Shown in pieces: positions 11,065 through 24,690 of a stretch of DNA of 64,000 nucleotides. The stretch covers positions 22,212,900 to 22,276,899 of the forward strand of contig JAQFVV010012394.1 in the NCBI GenBank assembly GCA_028023455.1, given 5' to 3'. Source of the stretch: Epiperipatus broadwayi. Lineage: Eukaryota > Onychophora > Udeonychophora > Euonychophora > Peripatidae. Under the pieces are notes generated by a model. That model was not told the origin of the DNA. It ran no database searches and saw only the letters and a program-made list of their open reading frames with translations. The number at the start of each line of letters is the position of its first letter. Position 1 is the first letter of the stretch. The position numbers were made by a program, and so were the translations under genes.

Positions 11065-11690
11065 ATCCGCCATTGTCAAAGTTAACCTTTAAAACAGCAT
11101 ATAAATACTATATATATATATAGAATGTGTTATTTCAATATGTCTTTATGATTTAAATCCCATTTTCAGTTTTTGCTTCAAATTTCTATCTTACTTATTT
11201 CATTAACAATCTCAATATTCAAAGACGGCTCACATTTCGAATATTGCGGCCATCTTTTCCGGTTTTTATTAATGTCATTATAAATCATTTAATAATTTCA
11301 ATATTTTTGATAAATATATAAAAGATTTTAAAACAATAGCATTATATTTTAATGGATAATTTTTAAAAATGTTTCATAAACTAAGAGTTTTAAATGACTT
11401 TCAATATTTTTAAAAATTCGGAAATTGTCTACCAAAATCTTTTTGGAACTTTTATATATATAGTGTAGAATGTTCACATAAGATTAATTTTGTCTTAGCT
11501 AAATAATATTTTCTTTTTGTAGGTTAAATTCGTATTAGCTTACGTTTCTTGATCAATACGTTTTCTTGGTCTTATCTTACTAACAAAAGATTGAAAAAGG
11601 TAATTACCATATTCACTAAGAAAATTTTTCTGCAAGAAGAATTAATAATTATACATCAAAGAAATTTCTTAATGATTTTGATTCAAGATA
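11065..11690. other. AT-rich interval, no gene
   Basis: No coding frame seen. The segment ggccatcttttccggtttttatt at about 11250 weakly resembles ctgccctcttcggtttttatga at about 9242 and ctgccctctttttaactttt at about 35064, possibly three remnants of one dispersed repeat. Confidence 0.35.
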
Positions 11691-12150
11691 ACTTTTTCAT
11701 AGAAAAACAATGAGAATTGATTCATAATAAATTTAATTCAAGATAACCTTATCATGGAAAAAACAATAAGCAGTAAGGGTAGATGAGTTCATTAACCCAC
11801 CATATGATATTATTTACAAATAATGAAAAAAACTTCAAAAATGTAATTGACTAACAAACAGTCTACTAAGATTTGGCTTCATTAAAGATATTTGAAAACT
11901 TCATAATAATTCTGATCAAGATAACTTTTTCATAGAAAAACGGTAATCCCTTCATAATAAATTTGATTTGAGATAACTTTTTTATGTAAATAGCAAGCAG
12001 TCCGGATAGATGGGTCCATAAACCATATATTATTTGCAAATAATGAAAATAAACTTTAAAATTTCAGTGACACTTGTAGTAGCATTAGGTCACTAACAAT
12101 CACCTAAGATTTAGCTTCATTAAAGTTATTTTAAAATCTATGAATCATTT
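11691..12150. repeat. Diverged tandem duplication, about 235 bp
   Basis: Two copies (about 11690-11920 and 11922-12145) share, in order, caagataactttttcataga, a cataataaatttgatt block, agcaagcagtnnggatagatg, an acaaataatgaaaa block and ctaagattnggcttcattaaag. Divergence is considerable, so the duplication is old. No coding potential. Confidence 0.7.
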
Positions 12151-12429
12151 TAAAACTTTAGTTGTGCAACAAATGTCTTGTTCAATGACATATTCATCCC
12201 AATTCCACTTCAGTGTTATATATATATAGTGCTAAATATATATTTAGAGCATTAAAAGATAATGTATTTAGAAATAAAATGTGTGCTAAAGTTAAAAGAA
12301 ATCAAGTATTATAAATGTTAAAGATTAAAATGTTGGTAAACAGTTCTGGATTAGAAAATGATTACTTAAAAAATATAAGGAAAAATAATAATTAATTATA
12401 TTCTAAAATATTCTACTATCACCAGGAAG

Positions 12430-13940
12430 ATATAAAAGCTCACAGATAAGGAGAATCAAGATCTAATCAATACACCCTTAACATTATTGCAGAGATATCA
12501 TTTAAATCTTTGTTCACAAGCGGAAGAAGAAAAATCTAGAGATTTTGTTGTTAGAATAAGAAAACTAGTTTTTAAATCAAGCGTTGTTAGCCGAGAGGTC
12601 ATCACACCCGCCTTGCAAGCAAGTAGTTGGTTGCAGATGGGTGTGGGTTCGCGTCCCGGCCGATGCTATGACATATGAAAAAAAACTTCAGACTTTCTGA
12701 ATGAAGCTCTGTGAGATTGTTTTATTTGTGGCATGAGAGACCATAGTCTCAGGGTCAAGTTCCTAATAGACCTTGACATAACATTTGATTCCACTTTGTC
12801 TCAAGTTAATCTTGCAGAATCAACAGCTAGTCAAGCAAAGCCATTTTAAAAAATGGATTATAGCACTCAAACCATTTAACATAAAACTGGGTCAGTCAAG
12901 CAATCAGCTGACAATAAAAGCCACTGCTCATATAAATCAACAATAATAAGTGAAAAGTATTGTTATAGATCTGATCAATTGATACATGCACATACTGAAC
13001 ATCCATCCCAGTAAACAATGAGTAGATATTGCAAGCATGACATCACATAAAAGCTGCTTGTTTTACATGGAAACAATGAGTTGCTAATAACAGAATGGAT
13101 TAGTCTATTTAAAAAATCAGAAAAAAATATTTAAATGCTAAGAAATAAAATGCTTGTATAAACAGTGTGAGAGGCATTGAGTCTGCATTTAAATGTGGAA
13201 TTATTACTAATAATATGCCTATAACAATGAAACTGGACACCAGGTCTACAGTGTCCATAGAATCAAAAAAGGACATGAGCTCTTAAGAAAAATAAATATC
13301 AGCTGCATCCTAGCAGCAAAACAACCATGGATTACCAAGGCAATCTAATAACACTCTTGGGTCAGGCATGAGCTAAAGTTACAATGATCAATAAAACTAG
13401 ATATCTGCCTCATTTTGTGTCTCCTCATAAGCAGAATATATGAGGATGTTACAGGTTTGCTCACTTAGATTTTATAGTGATTAAAATGAACCAGCTCACA
13501 ACATTAAATTCAAACAGGGTCTACTAACAAGTAATTATTAATAATCCAGGTTTGTACCCTACAATAATGCATGAAACAAAAGTGCAAAAAAGTTGATAGA
13601 TATTCATATGCTATGCCATATATTTAAGGAAACCACTAAATGAGTTACAGCAGTAATGATTAAAGTTAAAGAATCACAACAGTGATTGTTAAAACTGTTG
13701 ATGGACATCAGCACCACAGAAAACAACTAAAGTTAAATGACATAAGACCAGCCATTAGCAAAGGCTCATCAAATGTCAAAGAATTGCATGCCAATAGTGA
13801 TGAGTCATCAGCAAACCATGATGAAACTACAGTTCCAAGACCAACCATCAGGAAACCCTCACCAAATGACAGAGTTGCAAACCAACAGCAAGTTGTCAGC
13901 TAGCTGTGATCTCATTCTCTCCAACAATGAATGGCCACAC
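12430..13940 (+). pseudogene. Ty3/Gypsy family G1 gag-protease relic, internally deleted
   Basis: Broken frames on the plus strand give a K02A2.6-like Ty3/Gypsy order. Gag is at about 12480-12580 (LCSQAEEEKSRDFVVRIRKL) and, after a SINE insertion, about 12690-12850 (LNEALRD, ICGMRDHSLRV). Degenerate zinc knuckles lie at about 12940-13050. Protease is at about 13190-13290 (PITMKLDTRSTVSIESKK), in which the active-site DTGS is changed to DTRS. At about 13400 the sequence passes directly to material resembling the end of pol, so most of RT, RNase H and integrase is missing. The minus-strand copy at 36.74-38.3 kb has the same join. Many stops; non-functional. Confidence 0.75.
12584..12684 (+). 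mobile_element. tRNA-derived SINE, subfamily 2, inside G1 gag
   Basis: The unit reads gttgttagccgagaggtcat, cacccgccttgcaagcaagt, a middle agttggttgcagatgggtg, a box B-like gggttcgcgtcccgg, the tail ccgatgctatgacatatgaa and an A-run. It differs from subfamily 1 in the first 60 bases but shares box B and tail. It interrupts gag coding sequence of the G1 element. No obvious target duplication. Confidence 0.85.
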
Positions 13941-13945
13941 AGAGA

Positions 13946-14252
13946 ACTCAGAGGCAAAAGCCTTCATACAGTAGCACCACTCAGTGCACTCCATAATAAA
14001 TGCAGGAAGCTTTGGCCATAAAATCCCCATTTAATGCCTACTCATCCAATATCTCCAGACTAGTTTTTCACTTGTGGATTTCATCAGTGAGAAACCTTGG
14101 ATCTGAGAGCAGCCCTGCAACCAGATTTTAGGATCCAGTGTAAATCTTCCTGCATCCATTGATTATTCTGGCTGGCACAAAATCTTCCTGCATCCATTGA
14201 TTATTCTGGCTGGCACAGAGTGGCTACTGTATGGAGAGTTTTTTCCTCTGTG
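13946..14252 (-). mobile_element. Hammerhead foldback element copy (degenerate), in G1 LTR
   Basis: The ends cagaggcaaaag and ttttttcctctg are inverse. The left arm carries atacagtagcaccactcagt and the right arm tggcacagagtggctactgt. In the middle, minus strand of 14058-14087, CTGATGA is intact but the GAAA box has lost its G, so the ribozyme core is dead. A 37-38 bp segment (aaatcttcctgcatccattg...) is duplicated in tandem at about 14144-14218. Same family as 26998-27389 and 50593-51089. It sits in or beside the start of the G1 3' LTR. Confidence 0.75.
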
Positions 14253-14645
14253 TAAAACAGCTTGTGTAAGCACAAGGAGTGGAGATTGTATGATGTTTGA
14301 TGGTAACAGAGAATTACTGTCAAAGCTGAATGGCCGTATATATGTCTCCAGACAACTACTGTCAAACCTGAAAGACATAATGTATGTTCTTTAAAGCTAA
14401 ATGGTTGAAACAATGAGGCAGACTGGAAGCATGAGGTAAGCTGTCATAGTGCGTCACCATACCTACTCACAAGGCAGGCTACCATGATGCCACTGGAAGT
14501 GGAAAGGCAAATCTATAAGGGAACATGCAGTCTTTTCTTCCACAGTTCACACTAAAACTGGGAACTGTACTTTGCCAAACAGTAGCAGGCAGACAGCCAT
14601 TGTAAAATATATTGTAAATATGAACACATATTTGTATTCATGTTA
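14253..14645 (+). mobile_element. Partial 3' LTR of Ty3/Gypsy family G1
   Basis: The segment shares many phrases, inverted, with the LTRs at 36.18-36.74 kb and 40.05-40.91 kb: aactactgtcaaacctgaaa, aaagctaaatggttgaaaca, gaggcagactggaag, cacagttcacactaaaactg and attgtaaatatgaacaca. Its 5' part is replaced by the foldback element. The end is placed where similarity to the other LTRs fades. Confidence 0.6.
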
Positions 14646-14734
14646 CTAATAAATTTATATTATAAAACATATCCACACATGTTTGTGTTTACATATAAAT
14701 GACCATATATAAACATAATAGAGACTTGGTTGAA

Positions 14735-15330
14735 TTTTATAGTTGTAAAGGAAAATGCAGAGAGACAATTAATTTAAAGCTGTCATGAATTTTACTACAA
14801 AGGCACAAATATTGAAAAAACAAATGAATGGAATTCAGTATAAATAAAAATTAGAAAAACAATATATTGTGGATATTTATATTATTTCAGACAGAGTGGC
14901 AAGATTAATTATTCAAATCAATGGAAGACACCAAATGCAGATAATCAAGGTATACATCCAAACAATTTTTCATTAAGATAAGAATTAGAGGATTTTTATA
15001 TGGGTGTATATAAACTACATTTTAAAATTTCCAAAGAAAACTTTCATGCTTGAATTGGTTAATAATTGAAAGATTAAAGTCAAGTGGATAAATTTGATTA
15101 TGGTGAATGAAATGAGAGATGCCACGGGTATGTTGAGTTTACAGGAAAAAGAACAACTGTATATTATAAATTGTTTCTTTGAGAAAAATGTTAAACAGAA
15201 ATGGATATATAAGAATATAAATAAAATATGGCAGTATTAAATTATATTTTGACTAGTAAGAAATATATATTTTCAAATGATAATGTCCTTAATAGATTCA
15301 ATATAGGAATAAGTTGTGTCAATTAGTGAT
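14735..15330 (+). pseudogene. Old RTE LINE endonuclease fragment
   Basis: Broken plus-strand frames align with the endonuclease region of the RTE copies at 31.35, 54.6 and 60.7 kb: LYYKGTNI-like sequence at about 14790-14815, RVARLIIQINGRHQMQIIKVY at about 14895-14955, LEDFYMGV at about 14985-15010 and LNYILTSKKYIF at about 15235-15275. It is truncated at both ends and much more diverged than the other three copies. Confidence 0.75.
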
Positions 15331-15830
15331 ATATATATTACAACCTACTTACCCTATCATCAATCGAGCCACCACTCCGATGCACCCAAAACCCACACTA
15401 TGGTCACCATCATCATGCCTATACGTTAGTGCACCAACTTGTAACCTGTTTATCCTCCACAATCATTATCACTGTGACCAAACATGTGCCCATCAATCCT
15501 AAAATATATCCACCAGGCCACAATGCATCTACTGATGCCACAATGAATCTATCACGCCATCATGATTGGGTGACAATTGTAACCTGTTTCTTATCATCAT
15601 CATCAATCAATCAAACGATTGTGGCCACACTAGTTGTACAGAAAACATATACCAAAATCATCATCATCAATCGATCAATCAAGCCACCACTTTGATGCAT
15701 CCAAAACCCACACCATGATCATCATCATCACTCCATCATCATGCCCTACATGTTGGTGCACCAACCCCCCATAACCCCTCATACCTATCACCAACACTAA
15801 CAATTACCCAGGGGTGCCAATTCTATGGAT
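15331..15830. repeat. C-rich, G-poor strand-asymmetric region with internal repeat
   Basis: The plus strand is rich in C and A with very little G. The phrase gccaccactccgatgcaccc at about 15369 returns as gccaccactttgatgcatcc at about 15682 (period about 313), and atcatcatcaatc stretches recur. Open frames of 62 and 88 codons here follow from the low stop frequency of such composition and show no domain. Confidence 0.55.
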
Positions 15831-18800
15831 CATAGAAATTATCTATCGAACTTTATCCCAAATTTACTCATGAGGCTCTTAATTAAAGTTTTCACCTAAA
15901 ACTAACTCAGTTGAGGGATACAGAGGTGTATGAGGTGTACAATGTACATTAGATGTGGGAGAAAATATTATAACATAGGAATAAACATCTATCAAGTTCT
16001 ATGCTAAACAAAAATTAAATTGGTAAAATTATACCAGCTAAAATTAACTAATTATACTCTTATATTTCATCTCCTCCCATCATCCATATGCACTGAACAA
16101 CCTCTACTATATTATACAATTAAACTAATAACTAAAATAAAAATAAAAAAAATATTTTAGAAATTGTAATGTATAACTCACTGGATCTAAACTCAAACTA
16201 AACCTATCATTACTAAATTTTAACTACTCACTAATCTAATCTGATTAAATTAATTTATTATCTAATCTGAATTAAAATTGAAGATCTCAGGGAATTAACT
16301 TATGGTATGGCTTGCTCTAACATTTCTATATCTCAATATTATTACTTAACACTATGAAAATAATATTACAAACCAAACAATACCCTAATTAAATACTTGC
16401 AGTTAGATAATGAAAGAAATCGGACACGTTTTGATTTCAATTCATCATCTAAACAATTATTAAATAACAAAACCCTTTTAAAACGATCAGTAGATAATTG
16501 GCATCTCATATAGTGTTTGAATCAAGGAAATCAATATCAACGTATGGAGATTTATCATAATTAAATAAAAATGCAATTATATCACATTAAATAAAATAAA
16601 TGTGTAAGCATGTATGGAAGTATGGAACACGAATGAATGCTAGAGAAGAAACTCTAAATACAAATTTAAATAACAAAATATTTATTGATCAAATAGAAAA
16701 ATGGTTAAACAAACATTTACTTTTTCTTTCATTGGTATAAACAAAATTCAAAGGGATTTAGTATCATTAGTTACAGTTTACACAAGGATAAATAATACAA
16801 CATAATCTCTTAACTTTTTAAACCTACTACATTTCATTTATCAGAGCATTCTGATAGATTGGTAAAACATTTTATTTTTAACATTAAATGAGCTAAATAA
16901 ATCCATATCATTTACTATAAAAGAAATGGCTTTTTGCTATCAGTGATTTCTGATAGACTTATACAAAAAATAAAAAAAACATGACCTTACACTTCTAGTA
17001 ACTGATTACTAAATTATCTTATATTCAGCATTTTGCTTGATAACACTCATTTACCAATTAAAATTTATGACAACAACATGGATTAATATTCTAATTACAC
17101 TGAATAAACTTAAGATTTTGCATTTTACTTTAAAGGTATCTTAACTAAAATTAAAATAAGGGGATTTAAAACTAGGAATAATATTGAACTATCTTACCAA
17201 AGAAAATAAATACTTTTATTAATTAAATGTATTTTTCTTTGTAATTTTGAAGTAAGGTATTCTATTGAATAACTAGGTTCTGTTTTGCCAAAATAAAGTA
17301 AATCATTGTATTCATTAACTATGTCCTATCTTTGCTTGATTATTTATGCAAATTATGATTAAATGATAAAAATCAATGAGATGAAGCCTAAATGATTACT
17401 ACAAAATGTTTAAAATGATGAGTAAAGTTATACATTAATAATGAATTTTTTTATATCTCAAAATTAACAATTTGTGCATGAATCTGTATTATGCTGTGTG
17501 TCAAAGATAATAAATAATTAATGTTAATCAATCTAAATGGTTTGCTTATGATATTTCAATATAATCATAATACGGACGAAAGTGAAGACTAATCAATCTT
17601 TATTTATTAACTACAATACAGCTGTTTTATAAGACACTATACTCTCCTTTTATTCTTCTTTTTCATCCATAAACTATCAAACACTTGGCTATAGCATAAG
17701 TTGGAAAACATCCAATATACACATGGGATAAAATATTTCTATAATTCAAATAAGGTAAATACAACAATAACTCCCAAGTCTATTTTTAAGACTAAATAAC
17801 TGGTGGAGTAACTCATCACTAAATGAAAATCAGAGAGATAACATATAAAAGATTTCTATAATCCAAATCAGATAAACACAACAATAACTCCCAAGTCTAT
17901 TTTTAAGACTAAATAACTGGTGGAATAACTCATCACCAAATGAAAATCAGGGAGATAACATATCTAGCTTCATACACATTTAATTCATCATGTCAAATAT
18001 AAAAGAAGGACTCAATCCACTCCCATCAAAATACCACAATACATGGATAAGAAAGGGATTACTCAATCCCATACACTACACTACACTGGGCAAACTACCC
18101 ATATTAAATATTCAAATAACAAAGACACTGACTCAATCCCATAAAATATAAAACATTGTGAACTTTATAGCATATAGCCACAAAAATACTTTTCATTCAG
18201 GTATAACAAAGAAATAATAATTCTCACTTAAATAACTTTCTAATCCTTCAAAATGATTGATCATTCCCCTTCCTTCGAATCCGATTGATTTTAAATTATT
18301 TTTACTAGCAATTTCATATAATTATAAATAAGTTTAATAATGGACACACACATATAAGCTAATGATACACAAACCATTTAAAATCACAGTAAGCAAAGAA
18401 TTACTGTTAAGATATTAATTATTACTGTTAGAATTAATAAAGAATAAACATCTCATATCTGACAATATTTAGGACTTGGTAATGTTCGAAGAATGGTTGG
18501 AGAATAAAATAATAATTACTGTGGGCAAAGCAAGACAAAATAATTTTTTTAAATGCATTGATATTGGCACAAATCTAAAGTAAAATTGAACCTAAATAAA
18601 TAATAAAGTTGTATATTATAGATGAAATAATTATTGAAAATAATGATATTCTAATTTATAAAAAAATATATATACAGTAAGATTTAATATAATGAATTCT
18701 TTTAAAATAATTGTTCACCCCTTTTGAACTATAAATGGATTCTTCCATTTGTTTTATTACATGCATGTGTTACTGACACATGACCAAATTCATATTAAAA

Positions 18801-21800
18801 TAATATTAAAAAAATACCTTGTATGATTTTTTATTATCATACATTTACTGAGATGTTCTAGTAGAACAAAATATAATAATACATAATAAAACATATTTTA
18901 ACTAATACTAACTACCTAAACACTATTAAATAAAATAAAGTTCTCTTCTTTTTTTCTTCCAAATGAAATGAAAAGTTTATAAATAGTTTTTACATGACTT
19001 TCCTTGACATGTCTCCAAATAAATAATAAGGATAATAATTATAATGCACAAAGATAAACACTGACACAAAAAAAAATGTTACTTTTAATTTAAAATAACA
19101 GATTCAATGTTCTAGCTGTTAGCTATGAATTACTGTTGACGCTATGTATTAAGAAACATTATTAGGCAATGCACATTTCACGATGTATAAAGCAATGTTT
19201 CATATTTCATTCATAGAATTTAAAATGTCTTTAATAAAGTGAAGACATATAAATTTATCATTTTATAATTTATTTCTCTTATTAGTTTTAAGAAACATGT
19301 AAATATCACAGTCCACTCATTTGCACAATTAATCTTTATTTCCTTCAATAGGTAAAAATAGAAATAAATATCCACTATTCCAATAAATATGATGACAATA
19401 TTGCACAATTCTTGTGTATATTTTAAAATTTTCTTTTATACTTAGCATAAAATTTATTTAATAAAGTTCTGGAAATATTCAATGAAAGTTCACACCTTTT
19501 CCACATATAAATGACGCACTTTGCAGTTATTCCATTCACAATATGATTAAAACTTAAGAAATTAATTGTTAGAAAATAAACAAACATTCTTCTATTCTTT
19601 CCTGTTAAGTTTAAATTTAAATAAAATAATTTTACAATCCTATCATGCATTCCCATTTTCTTAAATAATAACAATTTATCTTGAATAATATAATATAACA
19701 CATGTACTTTAGCATAATGGTGGGAAAATTTAAACAATCAGCTGAGAGCAAAATCGACGTATCTTTTAGTGGTTTTAAGTACACATTTTCGTAAACAATT
19801 ACTATATTTTAAATTTTCAACTCGAACTTTGGAAGAGGAAAAATAATTGCACTATTAAACTTTGTTAAGTAAAACTTATTTGTAGTTGTCCTTAGTAAGT
19901 TATAATTGCCCTCTTAAAAGTAATTATAATTGCTCTCTTTAAAGCAAATAATGATTGCCTTTTAAAAATAATAAGTATTCCTTTTATAGATTTTTTTTAA
20001 ATAATAATTACATCACATTTTTCTCTTCCAATCATTTACGATATTTAACATCACCAGAAAAAGATTATCAGTCTGCCCTGCAAACTTACTTAATATATGC
20101 AAAAACTTGTGAAAGTAAAAAAAAATATAGAGAGATAAAAAAAAAATTATTTCGTCTTTTAAATAAAATAAAAAAAATATTGAACTAATAATTAAATATT
20201 TTTAAAGCAGTAGAATAAAACTGATGACAATTGTTTCAATAAATAAAATATTTTACAGTATTTGTCATTAAATAATCCATCAGTCCATAATCCATTGATT
20301 TATTTAAAATGTAATTAAGCTAGTTTTTAATACTATTATTGATAAAATTAAATATTTGAATGTGATGTGGGATATTTAATGATTTAATGAAACATATGAA
20401 TGAAAAATGAAGTTGGATAATGCATGAATATTCAGTAATATGCTATAGGTATTACACTGATATGACTGAAATGCCAATGTGAATGATGATGAGTGAAACA
20501 TATTTTACTGTTCATGCTATAAATTAAAATGTATAAAACAAATGAACTAGAAACTCATTCTAACAAATCTGAATACTGCTTTATGAACAAATAAAACAAG
20601 TAAGCATCAACTTAAACTGTACTGACTATGCATATAACAAGCTATCCCCCTATTCTATCATTGATTATACCCTAAAATAAGATACTAAACATTTAAGAAA
20701 TCTTTTTAATTACACATACACTTACTTTTATTTACAGTTTTAAGTCAAAATAATTTTTTAAAAAAATTTCACATTATTTCATCTTTTTTTTAAAGAGGAT
20801 AATATCAGATATTACTATTTATACTACCACACTACTACAATGACTATTTCTGGTGCCAAACCAGAAGGTCACAATATATATATATATATTGAAACAGTCA
20901 GCTTGCTCAATCTAACTGTTTCACCTACTATATTATATAGTAGTATTCACATATATATATATATAAACACCACAAAACTCTCGTATATATTAATAACAGT
21001 ACTAAGAAAACTTGCCTAAATTTAAACCTAAATAAGTACAATTATATGTGTGTGCGTGTATATTTAAATATATAAAGAAATATTCATTTACATAGTCATG
21101 AATCTCTAAAATACGCACATATATATTATTAATAATTATTAAATGGAAAATGAGTTGTATGTGTAACTTTAGACTACATATATGCTAGAAAATAAATGTT
21201 AATAGGATGTAAAACATTAAGATTTCTTTAATTTTGCAATATTTATTAAGTTATTTATATTCGAAATTTAATAATTCTGCATATATTGGTAAATTAGAAC
21301 AGTCAAGTTACATATATAACAAAATGTTTTTCACATATCTTAGATTTGTTTTTGAAGCCAGAGTGACACCAGAATAATTAATCTTTACCGGTAAAAGATT
21401 AATTAAAATTATATTTAGAATTAAATTTAGAAAACTGCATAAATTACGGCGGCGTGTCAATAGGTTTTTTTTTACCTATTTTAAAATTGACACAGCAGGC
21501 TCCCGCTATAACTGGTGATTATTTTAGAAGCTAAAAAACATCTCTAAGTAAATAATATAGTGAAGGAGGGGGGGGGATACTGCTATATAAGCAATAGCAG
21601 CCATCTTTCAAGGCACAAAAATCCAGTGAATTCTTTGAATTTGTAACTGTAATAAGGTGAATAATCAACATGTCGGGGTAATAGGCTTGAAATCTTGCCT
21701 CCTTCCCCGATGAAAACTGCCTAAGCTGGAGAGGCATGAACTAACCAACACAAGAACTTAAAATGGTCCCGCTATACAGAGAACTTGCTAGTAGAGATAA

Positions 21801-24570
21801 AAGAAAGAGAAGAACAATGGTAAATACTCCTTCCATTCTAAAACCTTCCACTAAAATCAACTTTAAAATGCTAGCTTAAATATTAATCTATGGCCATTAT
21901 AAAATGTAAACTAAACTTCTGTAAATTTTATTTTACTTCACTTTCAATCTTAAAACTTGCCTAAAATTGTAAATGAATTTAATTGTTTTATTTAAACCCT
22001 AAAATCTTGCCTGATTTAAACTGATTTAAAATGAGTTAATCTGATTTAAATGATCTTAAATAAATTGAACTGAATTAAAATGGTTAAACTGATTTAGAAA
22101 TTATAAATGCTTTCATTTAATGTTTGATAATTTGATATTATGATTTTATGTATTGGTTTACTCGTAAAATAATGTTTAATTTAGTTATGTATTAATTTGA
22201 TTCTAAGTAATTAAATGCTATTTGATTTCAATTTGCTAGAATGTAGAATTTAAATGTATATATAAATTTAGTAACATATAAAATATAATAAGCTGTTTTA
22301 AAGTAATAATTAAAATTCTTATGCTAATTTATATATATATCTTAAGTTAATGATAATACTTGCAGTCATTAATCTTAAAAATAGCATTATTGAAACTAAA
22401 TCAATCATATTTTAGCGAAAGTCGCATAATCTTAGTTTTAAACTAAACAAATTTCAAATTTCACTTGTGTGAAATTTTATCATATTTTAAACATTGCATT
22501 TCTTAATTAAATCTGTGCCTAATCTTATTACTTTAGTTATGTTATATTATTTATGCTATAAACATTCAAAACCGAGCTTCATCCATAATTAAACTATTAG
22601 CAGGAATTGAATAAATATTCTCTCGCATATATATGTCAGTTCGCATATATATGTAAAACGTAATTATACACAAACTAAAAAGCTCTGTTTTGAAATGGAT
22701 AAAATATTTTGAATTAAAGATAAATACAAACATACCATCATCTTAAATAGATTTGCTTTTAAAATTAATATTTTAACCAATATATAGTTAAAGTGATACA
22801 ATGCAGCGTAAGGCTATAATTCTGTATTTTAATTTTCCCATATGCTGTAATCCTCCTTAAAATAGTTAAAGCCTATATAGATAGCCTTGTAAATTGGATT
22901 CGTAAACTCCCCTAAATAGTATTATTAAGAGTACTATAACATGAACTGATATAGGGTAGTTTCATGAAAGAAACTTTTAATTTAGCGTCTTAATTTTATA
23001 AATATGATTATGTAGTCAGTGGTGCATATGTGTCCTTATGAAACACTACGGCGTATTCACTTGTTGCTGTATTTCTTTAATGGTCGCATGTGGTCACGCT
23101 GCACCATTACATTTAGTTCAGGCAATTATTCTCTTCAGATGGTGGATGGGTTCACACCTCCACATTCTGCATACTTAAAAATGGAGCATGAGACTCACAC
23201 AGAGCATAAGACTCCCACACACTTATATTAATTACTCGATCAGCCAGACTAAAAGGGCCCTTATATCACAGCAATGAGTTCGGTCGCAGGGAACCGTTAC
23301 TTGGTAAAAATCCCATAAGGCACATATGAGATGCAGAAAATACTCAGAGTTATATATTTTCTTTACGCACTGGTATCTGAAGTCTAGCTCCCATTAATCA
23401 GTTCATCCCGCCATTATAATAATTATATCAGCTTTAATCTGAAATAGAATCCAATTTAAATTGTACATAAACTATATAGAGAGTATATTAAGTATTTGTG
23501 CTAAGTAAATATGATCTTTATTAAAATTTATTATCACTTCCACTAATCTAAAGCAAATCTAAATCCTATATAGCATAAACTAGGCATAGATAACCATGAG
23601 CAAAGTCATCTCATTACTAAATTACCTTAAGCTCATGAAAATATAATTGTATTATAATTTCATCACCTGCGAGTGATCAAACTAGATATATATATAGCGA
23701 AAGAAATTGTAACCTAAAATGAAATCACCTATCTGTGATTAAATGCTATATATATAAAAACCGGAAATGCATAAACTTCCAAACTAATATTTGTACTAGA
23801 AAGTTATAATCATTTGTAAATGATGTAGACTATATATGTAAACCAAGCCATGTAAATTCTGCTATCCAAAATTACTTCTAAAATCCATCACTTGCACATG
23901 AATCCCATTAAATTGTAAATGTCCCTTAGTCACCTGCATGTGAGACCAAACACTTACCTATTATAATATTGTTTTGAATTATTATTTTAAATTCATTAAA
24001 TTAATTTTAAATTTACTCTAGCTTCATGTCGTTGTCTTGCTCACCGACTCACAATTATTTAGTTTGATAATTATTTCCATTATTTGTTAAAAACTTATGG
24101 ATAATTAATAGCCATAAGTACGCCACATGATACCTATATAAATATGCTATATAAAACATCTATTGTTACCCATCTTATGTTCTGCTGTTGTGCTACTGCC
24201 GGCACGCGAAGAAGAGAAATACCGCTGTGACCTCAACTGTGTCATTTGTAAGGTAGTAAGTCTTGAGCAATGGTAGAGAAACTAGGGTTAGGCCAGAGTC
24301 GTGGCTTCCACCACCATAAACCTGGTCGGCCTTAGGATGATCTATCGGAGTTCTAGATTTTGTTTTGCAAATGCACATATTTGACCATTACAATATATAT
24401 ATATTGAACAGTTTTACATATATACAGTTCAAATGTGTTGGCATTTGGTAATATTAAAAAAAAAGCTTAAAAAAAAAGTAAAATTTAAAAATCTTTTAAA
24501 AGATACAATTTAATTTTCTTTTTTAAGTTAGTATATTTTATTTTTTTAAATGTACAATGAAAGTTAATTT
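15831..24570. other. Long AT-rich interval without recognisable genes
   Basis: No domain-bearing frame or mobile element was recognised in nearly 9 kb. Features seen are a 117-bp tandem duplication at 17735-17968, three degenerate actcaatcccat-type repeats at about 18000-18140, an almost perfect inverted repeat of about 14 bp at 21377-21405 (aattaatctttacc), TA-rich microsatellites near 20877 and 20950, a G9 run at about 21568, and GC-richer islands at about 23090-23320 and 24190-24370 that could be exons or old repeats but show no motif. Confidence 0.4.
17735..17968. repeat. 117-bp tandem duplication
   Basis: Copy 1 is 17735-17851 and copy 2 is 17852-17968. They share aacaataactcccaagtcta, agactaaataactggtgga and atgaaaatcag with few differences, so the event is moderately recent. 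Confidence 0.9.
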
Positions 24571-24690
24571 TTCATTTCATATGTCATAGCATCGGCCGGG
24601 ACGTGAACCCACATCCATCTGCAACCAACTACTTGCTTGCAAGGCGGGTGGGATGACCTCTCGGCTAACAACGCATTTCGAATTAACTAT
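24571..24690 (-). mobile_element. tRNA-derived SINE, subfamily 2, minus strand
   Basis: On the minus strand it has gttgttagccgagaggtcat, cccgccttgcaagcaagtag, ttggttgcagatggatg, a box B-like gggttcacgtcccgg and the tail gccgatgctatgacatatga. It is nearly identical to the 12.58-kb copy, with one CpG-type change in box B. Confidence 0.85.

Noticed and set aside
15314-15695. Open frames of 62 and 88 codons
   Set aside because: Explained by C-rich composition that lacks stop codons; low-complexity peptide.
20226-20260. CTGATGA at about 20227 as a hammerhead
   Set aside because: No stem II and no GAAA box follow in either order; chance match.
23019-24378. GC-richer islands as exons
   Set aside because: No recognisable protein motif and no convincing splice pairing; left as unassigned sequence.
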